In this document: positions 16,915-24,257 of the stretch, in pieces | Numbering within the stretch: position 1 is the stretch's first letter | How the letters are laid out: each line of letters starts with the position of its first letter | Assembly: GCA_023430885.1 (NCBI GenBank) | Contig: JAEYYH010000023.1 | Coordinates: 124,001 to 188,000, forward strand | DNA length: 64,000 nucleotides | Source: Bacillota bacterium | Lineage (GTDB): Bacteria > Bacillota_I > Bacilli_A > RF39 > UBA660 | Direction of reading: 5' to 3' | The notes under the pieces: model-generated | What the model saw: the letters and a program-made list of their open reading frames with translations, nothing else | Told to the model about the DNA's origin: nothing | The model's database searches: none | Position numbers and translations under genes: made by a program

Positions 16915-18815
16915 CGATAAGACATATTACTTATAATGGTGAAAAATATATTTATGAATCTCCACATCTAGGTGATGGCATTGTTATTTTAGAAGGAAAA
17001 AATGGCCATGGAAAAAGTACATTTATGAATCTTATTTACTATGGGCTTGGTGGAAAAGTATCTTCTTTTGAGAAGAATGATGCTAATAAAATTAAACATT
17101 TTGAAATATCAAATGATGTGAATAATTATGTTGAACTACAAATAGAAATAAATGAAAAAATATACGAATTGACAAGGTACATAGGAAATAATAACATTTT
17201 TATTGTAGAGCCAGATAATAGAACTTTAGAAACTGTTATCCATAGAAATAATAGTGAAGATAAAATAGTTTTTTCTGATTGGATTTTAGAAAAACTAGAT
17301 ATCGATGTATTTGATATTATACAGGGCTCAAAAAATTTTAAAATTAATTTTACTGATTTAATGAGACTAATTTATCATGATCAAGAGACAGATATTAATG
17401 AAATTTATAAAAAAGCAGATAATTCAAATTTTCTTTCAGATTCCATTGAAATTAGGAGAGCTATATTTGAAATATTGATTGGTGAAAACTATAATGAATA
17501 TTATAAATGTTTAGGTGAATATAAGATTTTAAAAAAGGAATATGAAAAGGCAAATAGTACTTTAGAAAACTATGAGGATATAATATTAAAAATATTAAAT
17601 GACAAAATTTTAAATATTGACTCAATTAGAAATAAAATTTATGAAAATGAAACTGCTTTATCTAAAATTGCAAGCCAAAAAGCAATTGCATATGTTAATA
17701 AGAATATAACAGCAGATAATTATACTATAATAGATAGTCAAAAAAGAAGATTGTGTGAACTCGATGCCAAAAAGAGTGATTATGTTGAATCAGAACATGA
17801 TGTTGAAAGTACTATAGAAAAGCTGTTATATTTATATAAAAATGGACAAAGAGAATTAGATGAGATTAACAAGGTCAGATTAATTAATAAAAAACTTAAT
17901 TTTTTTACTCCAGATACATGTCCTTACTGTTTGCGAAAAATTGAAAGAGAGACTAACAAATGTATTTGTGGAAATGATATAGATGAAAATCAATATGAAA
18001 AGTTCTTTTATACTGATGATGAGTACTTAACAATAGTTAAAGTCAAACAAAAATCACTTAAATCATTATCTGACATGTTAGAACTAAAAAAGAATAGAAA
18101 AATTGATATATGTAATCAAATTATGAAAATAAATCTTGAAATAGATAAGATAAAAAAATATATCTTAGAAGTTGAAGATGATATCATTATGAATGAAAAT
18201 TCTACTTATATAAGAAAGTTAGATGAAAAAAAATTAGAGTTAGAGTCAGAAAAGTTAAACTTAAAATATGTAGAGGAGATTGCTTTAAGAAGGGATACTC
18301 TTGTTAAAGAATTAGCTAAAATTCGTGGAGAATATGAGAGAAAAGGGAACCAAGTTGATATTTTATTGACTAAAGCAAGGGAAGATATGATATTTAAGAG
18401 AAATGAATTTAGTGAAATATATGCTAAATTGATGAAAGATTCTGATGAATACTGTTTTGATGCGCACATTAGTGAAGATTACATGCCTGTAATTAATCTA
18501 AATTCATATAGAGAAAGAAGTGCAGGAGTACCAAAAAGATTGATGTACTTTATAACTTTGATAATAGAAAGCTTAAAAAATGATATAAAATTTCCTAAAT
18601 TTTTAATGATAGATACTCCCGATAAAGAAGGAATTGATGATGATAATTTGATGAAATGCTTAATTAATTTTAACGAAGTAACTAGAGTTTCTGATAATCA
18701 TATTCAACAGTTTCAAATTATTTTAACTACAGGAGTTAATGGTTATCCAGATGAATATAAAAATAAAGTAATTTTAACATTAGAAGAAAACAATCATTTA
18801 CTTTTAAAAAAATAA
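16902..18815 (+). CDS. SMC/Rad50-like ATPase of an ABC-3C-like system
   Basis: A 637-aa ABC ATPase of the SMC/Rad50 type. Walker A is GKNGHGKS (32-39). Two coiled-coil arms surround a zinc-hook-like motif C340-x2-C343-x10-C354-x-C356. The C-terminal lobe has SAGVPKRLMYF in the signature position and Walker B FLMIDTPD with Asp571. This is shorter than Rad50 and of the size found in ABC-3C conflict systems, where the ATPase senses a nucleic-acid state and licenses the effector. It is the last gene of the operon. Confidence 0.8.
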   Translation: MGRLAIRHITYNGEKYIYESPHLGDGIVILEGKNGHGKSTFMNLIYYGLGGKVSSFEKNDANKIKHFEISNDVNNYVELQIEINEKIYELTRYIGNNNIFIVEPDNRTLETVIHRNNSEDKIVFSDWILEKLDIDVFDIIQGSKNFKINFTDLMRLIYHDQETDINEIYKKADNSNFLSDSIEIRRAIFEILIGENYNEYYKCLGEYKILKKEYEKANSTLENYEDIILKILNDKILNIDSIRNKIYENETALSKIASQKAIAYVNKNITADNYTIIDSQKRRLCELDAKKSDYVESEHDVESTIEKLLYLYKNGQRELDEINKVRLINKKLNFFTPDTCPYCLRKIERETNKCICGNDIDENQYEKFFYTDDEYLTIVKVKQKSLKSLSDMLELKKNRKIDICNQIMKINLEIDKIKKYILEVEDDIIMNENSTYIRKLDEKKLELESEKLNLKYVEEIALRRDTLVKELAKIRGEYERKGNQVDILLTKAREDMIFKRNEFSEIYAKLMKDSDEYCFDAHISEDYMPVINLNSYRERSAGVPKRLMYFITLIIESLKNDIKFPKFLMIDTPDKEGIDDDNLMKCLINFNEVTRVSDNHIQQFQIILTTGVNGYPDEYKNKVILTLEENNHLLLKK

Positions 18816-18828
18816 TATTTAGGATAAT

Positions 18829-18858
18829 TTGACAAATACCATATAAATATATTAAAAT
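18829..18858 (+). promoter_or_regulatory. Promoter of RNA-like unit 1
   Basis: TTGACA at 18829-18834, an 18-base spacer, and TAAAAT at 18853-18858. The same TTGACA-to-repeat distance (40 bases) is found in unit 2 at 21952. Confidence 0.6.
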
Positions 18859-18868
18859 TATATCAGTA

Positions 18869-18905
18869 ATTACTGGTATTTTTTTTATACGATTATTTGA
18901 AATAA
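18869..18905 (+). repeat. 37-bp perfect repeat, copy 1
   Basis: Identical to 21992-22028 and in the same orientation; similarity continues for 17 more bases with four differences. Confidence 0.9.
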
Positions 18906-18972
18906 CAATATCGTATGTGTCAGGAAGGTTTTAGTGGAGACTGTTTTAACCTTTAATTTATATAGTATTTTT

Positions 18973-19000
18973 AGATTAGCAAGTGCTAATCTTTTATTTT
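18973..19000 (+). terminator. Terminator of RNA-like unit 1
   Basis: AGATTAGC, loop AAGT, GCTAATCT, then TTTTATTTT. It lies upstream of the 516-aa gene, which has its own TATAAT near 19015, so the leader ends before that gene. Confidence 0.8.
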
Positions 19001-19040
19001 AAACACCAATAATGTATAATATAAATTAAAGAGGTGGCTT

Positions 19041-20591
19041 ATGTATTTAAAAGATTTTGGAAATAGAGTTAATAAAATGGTAGTATATGATTACTATTAC
19101 ACACTAATAGAAAACTTTGAAGATTATGATGATGTTACAAAAACAAAAATGATAAATGAATTACATGATTTTTTTAGTAAAGATATAAATAGATTGATTA
19201 ACTTATTAGACTTAGAATTAGTTAAAATAGTAAAAGAAAAAATAGATATTAATGATTTGTCTTTTAGTGTTAAAGAAAAATTTTATTACTTACCTATTTT
19301 ATTTGAAATGAAGGAAAATAAATACTATATTTTTGAAGAGTGTAGAGACTTGGTAGAAAAAATTAAGAATAGTGAAATTAACTTTGAAAAACAAGAGGAA
19401 ATTAATAATTGTGTTTCAATAATAGAAACATTGTTAAAAAGCTACTTTTATATAGAAGAATCTGATTTAATAGATATACTTAAAAAGTATTGTAAATTTA
19501 GTAAACAAGAGATAATAGAAATATTACAATATAACACTTCATTTAAGGTAGAAAATGGAAGCCAAATCTTAAACTATAATAATACTTCTAAAAGATATTA
19601 TTATAGTAGAGAAGATATGGATAGAGCTACTGATAATAATGAAGAGGATATGATAATTGAAAATATTTTATCATTTAAAGGAAAATATAAAATATTTAGT
19701 AAAGAAGAACTTGAAATTGCTAGTAGAAATAATACATCTATTAGTAGAGAAGTTGTATATGCAGTTAAAAAAGGATTACACCCTGACACAATATTAAAGT
19801 ATATTGCAGATGGAGTAATGAGAGTATATGCATATAATATGCCTTCATATACTGAAATATATAATTATATCTGTAATCTACCTATATGGACTTGTAAAGG
19901 AAATAGTTTTTTTGATATTACCAAAACTAAAGAAGTTAAAGAAATATATCCTTTTAAAAATGGTGATATAGTAATGGATTACATTAAAGATATTGGAATA
20001 GTGTGTGACGCTAAAAATGATGTTTATACTGTAAAATTTTATGATGAGTTTAAAAAGTTATCAGTTTATAGCGATAAAATAACTGATATTATGTTAACAG
20101 AAAAAGAATTATTAAAAAATAGTATCGGCAAATTACCAGATAAAGATGCTAAATGCTTTTATGATGTATATTACGGTTTGTTTATGTATATTAATAAAAA
20201 TAAAAAATTAGTAAATGATAATAATTTTAAAAATAAGTTCTATGATGTTACTGATCCAAATGTTATATATCCATTTTTTGAGTATATGGAGAAAAATCCT
20301 AATATTATAAATGAATATCTATTAGATAAAGAAAATTACTTTACAAATGAGGAATTACTTGTTTTAAATTCAATTCAAAGAAGAAAAAATGGTCTTTTTA
20401 AATATAGAAAAACGGTTGGGGAAAAAATATTATTAGAGCATTTGGAATCTGGTGCCTTAGTTGAATTTTGTGGTATAAATAATACTTCAAAATATATATG
20501 CAGAAATATTAAAGAAGGAACAAGAGTATTTTTGAATTATGTTCCTTATAAAAATGTATATGTAATAGAATTTTTAATAGCTTCTTTTTAA
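19041..20591 (+). CDS. Uncharacterised 516-aa protein of the island
   Basis: Starts at ATG 19041 behind GAGGTGG. It has no signal peptide, membrane helix or recognisable catalytic motif. The first 250 residues are acidic and helical. Residues about 300-350 (FKNGDIVMDYIKDIGIVCDA followed by a short strand set) look like a small SH3-like barrel, and a second beta-rich piece closes the protein (VEFCGINNTSKYICRN). It lies between the two repeated RNA-like units, so it may be functionally tied to them. I do not recognise the family. Confidence 0.7.
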   Translation: MYLKDFGNRVNKMVVYDYYYTLIENFEDYDDVTKTKMINELHDFFSKDINRLINLLDLELVKIVKEKIDINDLSFSVKEKFYYLPILFEMKENKYYIFEECRDLVEKIKNSEINFEKQEEINNCVSIIETLLKSYFYIEESDLIDILKKYCKFSKQEIIEILQYNTSFKVENGSQILNYNNTSKRYYYSREDMDRATDNNEEDMIIENILSFKGKYKIFSKEELEIASRNNTSISREVVYAVKKGLHPDTILKYIADGVMRVYAYNMPSYTEIYNYICNLPIWTCKGNSFFDITKTKEVKEIYPFKNGDIVMDYIKDIGIVCDAKNDVYTVKFYDEFKKLSVYSDKITDIMLTEKELLKNSIGKLPDKDAKCFYDVYYGLFMYINKNKKLVNDNNFKNKFYDVTDPNVIYPFFEYMEKNPNIINEYLLDKENYFTNEELLVLNSIQRRKNGLFKYRKTVGEKILLEHLESGALVEFCGINNTSKYICRNIKEGTRVFLNYVPYKNVYVIEFLIASF

Positions 20592-20616
20592 AAATTCCAG
20601 TTTAAACTGGAATTTT
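20591..20616. terminator. Perfect palindromic terminator after the 516-aa gene
   Basis: A 26-base perfect palindrome centred on GTTTAAAC (AATTCCAGTTTAAACTGGAATT core) and followed by TTTTCTTA. The same CCAGTTTAAACTGG core recurs at 20837-20850. Confidence 0.75.
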
Positions 20617-20655
20617 CTTATACTTTACAATATCTATGATTTATAATCAATATAT

Positions 20656-20700
20656 TTGACAATTAAACTGAAAATGATATAATTTCAGTTTAATTGTCAA
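20656..20700 (+). promoter_or_regulatory. Promoter embedded in an 18-bp inverted repeat
   Basis: Arms 20656-20673 and 20683-20700 are perfect complements around a 9-base loop. The left arm begins with TTGACA (-35) and the loop carries TATAAT (20678-20683) at a 16-base spacing. The palindrome thus covers the whole promoter, as expected for a tightly repressed operator; the arms share CAGTTTAA with the flanking terminators. Confidence 0.65.
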
Positions 20701-20719
20701 AGAAAGAATATGGTTTGTT

Positions 20720-20845
20720 ATGAAGAAAGAAGAAAAAATTAATTTTAAAATTGATAATAATATAAATTTATTAAATATATATTTAAATTCAGTTACTCCA
20801 TTATTTTTTAAAAAGTCCGATTATTACAAAAATAGTCCAGTTTAA
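20720..20845 (+). CDS. 41-aa ORF under the palindromic promoter
   Basis: MKKEEKINFKIDNNINLLNI then a hydrophobic-aromatic end, stopping inside the left arm of the next terminator. There is no good ribosome binding site, so it may be a real micropeptide, a truncated gene start, or part of a non-coding RNA of about 165 nt bounded by its own promoter and terminator. It lies between the 516-aa gene and the convergent Fic gene. Confidence 0.35.
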   Translation: MKKEEKINFKIDNNINLLNIYLNSVTPLFFKKSDYYKNSPV

Positions 20846-20858
20846 ACTGGACTTTTTC
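20834..20858. terminator. Bidirectional terminator between the 41-aa ORF and fic
   Basis: AGTCCAGTTTAAACTGGACT is a perfect palindrome followed by TTTTTCTT; on the minus strand it ends the Fic gene. Confidence 0.75.
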
Positions 20859-21851
20859 TTATACTTTAAAATACATTTGATTTTTACTTGTTGGTTTATT
20901 TGGAATAGTAGATTTAACAAAACCTGCTTCTATAGCTGGATTTAAATAATTATCTCTAAATGTATCTTTAGATTTTAAATCTAATTTTTCCATAAGTTCA
21001 GAAGCGCTCATTGGTAGATCATATTTCATAACGCTTAATAATTTTGTTATATAACTATTAATATGATTTATTTGACTATTAGTATCACTTACTAATTCTT
21101 CTAAAACTTCATCAATCATTTTTAACATAAATTCTATAAATTCATTTGAATTACCATTTTTATGACAATTGGATATAGCTGTGTAATATTCATTTTGATA
21201 TTCTTTTATTCTAGTCTCAATAGGTAAGTATTCAAATATACCTTTCCACTTAGATAAAATAATATTTTGCCATAATCTAGCTATTCTTCCGTTACCATCG
21301 CTAAATGGATGTATAAAAACAAATTCATAGTGGAAAATAGAAGATAATAATAGAGGATGTATTTCTTCATTTGATTCTTTCATCCAATCAAATAAATTAT
21401 TCATTAGATCATTAACTAATTTTGGAGGAGGAGCCATAAATATGCATTTATCCCCATCAAATACTCCTTCATTTCCTTTTCTAAAATCTCCTGATTCATC
21501 TAATATTAAATAAGTCATAATACCATGTATTTCTTTTAAATCTGTTATTGAATAGGGATTAGTATCTTTTATCTTTTCATAAGCATTAAACGCATTTTTA
21601 ACTTCTTGTATTTCTTTTTGTGCTCCAATTACTGTTTTTCCATTAATAACATCTTTCATTTGATTTAATGATAATGAATTAGCTTCAATAGCAAGTGAAG
21701 AATGTATGGAGTTAATTCTATTATTTTTTCTTAAAATAGGCATTTTGTTTAAATTGTTATAATTGTCTAATTTACCAATATTCTCCATTATACTTGATAT
21801 ATAATCAAGCATAGTATTTGTAATAGTAAATGGTGGAATATATTTTTCCAT
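20859..21851 (-). CDS. Fic family protein (probable AMP transferase)
   Basis: The central motif HPFSDGNGR matches the Fic consensus HPFxxGNGR; the His is catalytic and the fold usually moves AMP from ATP to a target hydroxyl. The N-terminal helix carries SSLAIEANSLS, at the position of the class II inhibitory motif (S/T)xxxE(G/N), with Ala directly after the Glu. A C-terminal winged-helix region (SASELMEKLDLKSKDTFRDN) suggests DNA binding, as in many soluble Fic proteins. Length 330 aa is normal. It has its own extended -10 (TATAAT, minus strand, 21871-21876). Confidence 0.92.
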   Translation of the reverse strand: MEKYIPPFTITNTMLDYISSIMENIGKLDNYNNLNKMPILRKNNRINSIHSSLAIEANSLSLNQMKDVINGKTVIGAQKEIQEVKNAFNAYEKIKDTNPYSITDLKEIHGIMTYLILDESGDFRKGNEGVFDGDKCIFMAPPPKLVNDLMNNLFDWMKESNEEIHPLLLSSIFHYEFVFIHPFSDGNGRIARLWQNIILSKWKGIFEYLPIETRIKEYQNEYYTAISNCHKNGNSNEFIEFMLKMIDEVLEELVSDTNSQINHINSYITKLLSVMKYDLPMSASELMEKLDLKSKDTFRDNYLNPAIEAGFVKSTIPNKPTSKNQMYFKV

Positions 21852-21905
21852 AGTATCACCTCGTAGTTATATTATACCACATAAGCAAAAAATATACTAT
21901 ACATC

Positions 21906-21941
21906 TTACACGTTATCTTACATGTTATTTTACATGCTAAA
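21906..21941. repeat. Three 12-bp tandem repeats between divergent promoters
   Basis: Copies start at 21906, 21918 and 21930 with the pattern TTACAyGyTAnn. They lie between the fic promoter (minus) and the TTGACA of RNA-like unit 2 (plus), spaced about one helical turn apart, as for a shared regulator-binding array. Confidence 0.55.
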
Positions 21942-21951
21942 AACTTGCAAC

Positions 21952-21981
21952 TTGACATCAATATGCTTAATATGCTAGATT
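21952..21981 (+). promoter_or_regulatory. Promoter of RNA-like unit 2
   Basis: TTGACA at 21952-21957, an 18-base spacer, and TAGATT at 21976-21981. The spacer sequence differs from unit 1, but spacing to the repeat is identical. Confidence 0.6.
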
Positions 21982-21991
21982 ATATATAGTG

Positions 21992-22028
21992 ATTACTGGT
22001 ATTTTTTTTATACGATTATTTGAAATAA
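21992..22028 (+). repeat. 37-bp perfect repeat, copy 2
   Basis: Identical to 18869-18905, 3123 bases apart in direct orientation. An alternative reading is the two ends of a small inserted segment. Confidence 0.9.
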
Positions 22029-22061
22029 TAATAACGTAAGTGCCAAATATGAATTTTTTCG

Positions 22062-22089
22062 AACTTGATATGAAAATATCAAGTTTTTT
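22062..22089 (+). terminator. Terminator of RNA-like unit 2
   Basis: AACTTGATAT, loop GAAA, ATATCAAGTT, then a T run. Confidence 0.8.
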
Positions 22090-22121
22090 ATATATTATAA
22101 TTATTATTATTATAAAATATG

Positions 22122-22175
22122 TTGACTTTTCCTCTACTAAGCAATACAATATAGTGGTAGTTAGTATTACTGACT
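22122..22175 (+). promoter_or_regulatory. padR promoter with palindromic operator
   Basis: TTGACT (22122-22127), a 17-base spacer and TACAAT (22145-22150). Just downstream, AGTTAGTATTACTGACT (22159-22175) is a palindrome of the form AGTnAGTAnTACTnACT, placed to block transcription; PadR proteins commonly autoregulate through such sites. Confidence 0.55.
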
Positions 22176-22189
22176 AGTGGAGGTGTACA

Positions 22190-22522
22190 TTGGATAATCT
22201 AACCGAATTATTAAAAGGAGTGTTGGAGGGCCTTGTGCTTGAAATAATAAGCGCAAAAGAAACTTATGGATATGAAATAACAAAAAGATTAAATGAACTT
22301 GGATTTTATGATATTGTTGAAGGGACTGTCTATACAGTTCTGATTAGATTAGAAAAAAATGATCTAGTTAATATAGAAAAGAAAAGTTCAAATTTAGGTC
22401 CACAAAGAAAATTTTATACTTTAAATGCCAAAGGAAAAGAAGAATTATTGAAATTTTGGCAAAGATGGGACTTTGTTTCGTCTAAATTGAAAAAAATAAA
22501 GGAGGAGAGCGAAAATGCTTAA
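22190..22522 (+). CDS. PadR family transcriptional regulator
   Basis: A 110-aa PadR protein started at TTG 22190 behind GGAGGTG. The winged helix is typical: GVLEGLVLEIISAKETYGYE, then EGTVYTVLIRLEKNDLV (recognition helix) and the wing GPQRKFYTL. PadR proteins are dimeric repressors whose ligand binding lifts repression. It overlaps the next gene by 8 bases; PadR with a DUF1048 partner is a common pair in Bacillota. Confidence 0.93.
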   Translation: MDNLTELLKGVLEGLVLEIISAKETYGYEITKRLNELGFYDIVEGTVYTVLIRLEKNDLVNIEKKSSNLGPQRKFYTLNAKGKEELLKFWQRWDFVSSKLKKIKEESENA

Positions 22523-22877
22523 AAAAATTATTGAGACTGTGTCAGGTAGTTTGGATGCTAAAAAAGAATATAAACTTTATAAAAAAAGAGTTAATGGACT
22601 TCCTAGTGAATATAAAAATGCAATGTTAGGAATACAAACATATATGCAAAACTTTGGCTCACTAGATGGAAAAGAACTATATGATATTCTTGATATTCTT
22701 GATATGCTTGAAATAGCTGTTGCTGATGGAAGGAAAGTTACAGATGTTATAGGAAAAGATATAGAATCATTTTGCGAAGATGTAATAAAAGCTGTTCCGG
22801 AAAAGACTTGGATAAATAGTTATAAACAGAAAGTAACAAAGAAGATTAGCAAACAAATGGATAAGCGAGCTAAATAG
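22515..22877 (+). CDS. DUF1048 family protein, partner of PadR
   Basis: A 120-aa cytoplasmic helical protein with KEYKLYKKRVNGLPSEYKNA and EIAVADGRKVTDVIG, the usual DUF1048 signature. The ATG at 22515 lies inside the padR 3' end behind GGAGGAG, so expression is translationally coupled. Function is not established; the constant pairing suggests it modulates the regulator or acts as its target. Confidence 0.85.
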   Translation: MLKKIIETVSGSLDAKKEYKLYKKRVNGLPSEYKNAMLGIQTYMQNFGSLDGKELYDILDILDMLEIAVADGRKVTDVIGKDIESFCEDVIKAVPEKTWINSYKQKVTKKISKQMDKRAK

Positions 22878-22958
22878 TATTAAATACAGATTAAGAAAAG
22901 CATTTAATTTTATATAAGGCCAGCAATAGCCTTTTATTAGTTAGATTGTTTTTACTAA

Positions 22959-22991
22959 AATAACTTGGCATATTAGCCAAGTTATTTATTT
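22959..22991. terminator. Bidirectional terminator
   Basis: AATAACTTGGC, six-base loop, GCCAAGTTATT, then TTATTTT; serves the convergent DUF1048 and methyltransferase genes. A weaker AAGGC/GCCTT hairpin lies at 22916-22933. Confidence 0.75.
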
Positions 22992-23561
22992 TCTATATAT
23001 CAAAACTTTATTATTAGAAATGTTAATCTTTCCTTCTTTTTCATAGAATAAAATTATATTATCATGTCCAATTTCTCTATACTTATTTCTTGTTGCTACT
23101 TCTTTCATGACTGAATCAGATGACGAAGTATTAGATAAAATAATAAAGGAATCAATATTTTTATCAATGCTCATATCTAAGATGTCTGTGACGAGATTTT
23201 TAGTTACCTCTTCTGTATCTATATCATCAAATATATCATATGCATAGTAATAAGGACAAACAGAAATTAGTAATTGATAATTAGATATATTTGTGTAACG
23301 ACTAAAACTACTGTAGATTCTTAGATTTGATATTTTATGCTTGCTATTGTATTCTGGATACATTTCGTATGCATCAATATTTTCATATGATTTAGCTAAA
23401 ATTGTAGCTAATTCAAAATTACCAGCACCTATTTCACACAAATTTTTATGTTGCATTGGATTATATAATTCCTTAATTATACTTGCAACATATAGATGCC
23501 TATTATTTATAAGAGATTCAGTTTGCTTTTTTATTAATTTATATGATTCTATATTTTCCAT
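22986..23561 (-). CDS. Class I SAM-dependent methyltransferase-like protein
   Basis: A 191-aa protein with motif I NLCEIGAGNFELATIL, an acidic end of strand two (IDAYEMYPEY) and a motif IV-like region LLISVCPYYYAYD. This fits a small Rossmann-fold methyltransferase. The substrate is unknown; the NPPY motif of N6-adenine DNA enzymes is absent. It begins behind AAGGTG and is an isolated gene. Confidence 0.65.
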   Translation of the reverse strand: MENIESYKLIKKQTESLINNRHLYVASIIKELYNPMQHKNLCEIGAGNFELATILAKSYENIDAYEMYPEYNSKHKISNLRIYSSFSRYTNISNYQLLISVCPYYYAYDIFDDIDTEEVTKNLVTDILDMSIDKNIDSFIILSNTSSSDSVMKEVATRNKYREIGHDNIILFYEKEGKINISNNKVLIYRK

Positions 23562-23761
23562 AAATTTTCACCTTGATTGATATTGTAACCTTATTTTTGT
23601 AAAAGTCAAATTGATATGTGAATTTTATAAAAATGAAGATGATAAAGAAAACGAGTACTTACTGAATAGATCAAATGTGTTATTTTGTTATTCAATTATT
23701 TATTAAGAAAAATTATTATTCTTATATTAAATTTTTGTTATAATATATATGAGGTGTCGAA

Positions 23762-24184
23762 ATGAAAAAAATATATTTTGCAGGTTCAATACGTGGTGGA
23801 AGAGATTTTGTTGATACTTATCATGAAATGATAAATAGGTTACAAGATAAGTATATTGTATTAACAGAACATTTAGGTGATAAAAATCTTGGACATGATG
23901 GCGAAAAAGAAAAAACGGATGAGCATATTTATGAACGTGATTGTAGCTGGATTAGAGAAGCTGATTTTATTGTTGCTGAAGTTACAAATCCATCTCTAGG
24001 AGTTGGATATGAAATTGGTTATGCTGAAAGTTTAGAAAAGCCAATTGTGTGTTTATATAGAAAAAGTGAAAAAAGAATTTCAGCTATGGTGAACGGAAAT
24101 AAATCTTTATATGTATATGCATATGATAATATAGAAGAAGCTAATAAATTAGTAAACGAATTTGTTTCTAAAAATATAAATTAA
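23762..24184 (+). CDS. DNPH1/Rcl-like 2'-deoxynucleoside 5'-phosphate N-hydrolase
   Basis: 140 aa that follow the Rcl/DNPH1 pattern along the whole length: YFAGSIRGGRDF, IVLTEHLGDKNLG, ERDCSWIREADFIVAEVT with the catalytic Glu, and PSLGVGYEIGYA. The family hydrolyses the glycosidic bond of deoxynucleotide monophosphates and cleans the pool of modified nucleotides. It precedes pyrB by 73 bases. Promoter TATAAT at 23739-23744 leaves a very short leader. Confidence 0.88.
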   Translation: MKKIYFAGSIRGGRDFVDTYHEMINRLQDKYIVLTEHLGDKNLGHDGEKEKTDEHIYERDCSWIREADFIVAEVTNPSLGVGYEIGYAESLEKPIVCLYRKSEKRISAMVNGNKSLYVYAYDNIEEANKLVNEFVSKNIN

Positions 24185-24257
24185 ATATATAATTTGGTGT
24201 GCAAACATCAATTTTTTTTGATATAATTGACTAGGAAAAATAAAGGAGTGATATATT

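Larger units (their letters stand above)
18865..19000 (+). ncRNA. Candidate small RNA, unit 1
   Basis: Expected transcript from about 18865 to the terminator ending at 19000, roughly 135 nt. The 5' part includes a self-complementary CAGTAATTACTG, a T8 run, and the arms TACGAT / ATCGTA. The first 55 bases are nearly identical to unit 2 (37 of 37, then 13 of 17). The middle can fold as AAGGTT...AACCTT. A 22-codon frame (GTG at 18932 behind AGGAAGG) overlaps the 3' half but is not shared with unit 2. No known RNA family is recognised. Confidence 0.45.
21988..22089 (+). ncRNA. Candidate small RNA, unit 2
   Basis: Expected transcript of about 100 nt. The 5' end matches unit 1; the hairpin pairs TACGATTATT with AATAATAACGTA with one mismatch, so stem pairing is kept although the right arm differs from unit 1. 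The 3' half is unrelated to unit 1 and is mostly terminator. No open frame with a ribosome binding site is seen. Confidence 0.45.
7342..22110. mobile_element. Candidate integrated defence island next to tRNA-Trp
   Basis: This segment contains a large serine recombinase (frameshifted), restriction-modification, an ABC-3C-like operon, a kinase, a Fic protein, several orphan small ORFs and repeated non-coding units. Housekeeping-type genes lie on both sides. The boundaries are approximate: no copy of the tRNA-Trp 3' end was seen at the right end, so use of the tRNA as an attachment site is not shown. It may be several insertions in one hotspot. Confidence 0.45.
21852..22189. other. Regulatory interval between fic and padR
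   Basis: No gene is visible. It holds the fic promoter, three 12-bp tandem repeats (21906-21941), the promoter, leader and terminator of RNA-like unit 2, an AT-rich stretch, and the padR promoter with its palindrome. Each part is listed separately. Confidence 0.7.

Noticed and set aside
18932..19000. 22-codon leader peptide in RNA-like unit 1
   Set aside because: AGGAAGG before GTG is suggestive, but the frame runs through the terminator hairpin and is absent from unit 2, so it was not listed as a gene.
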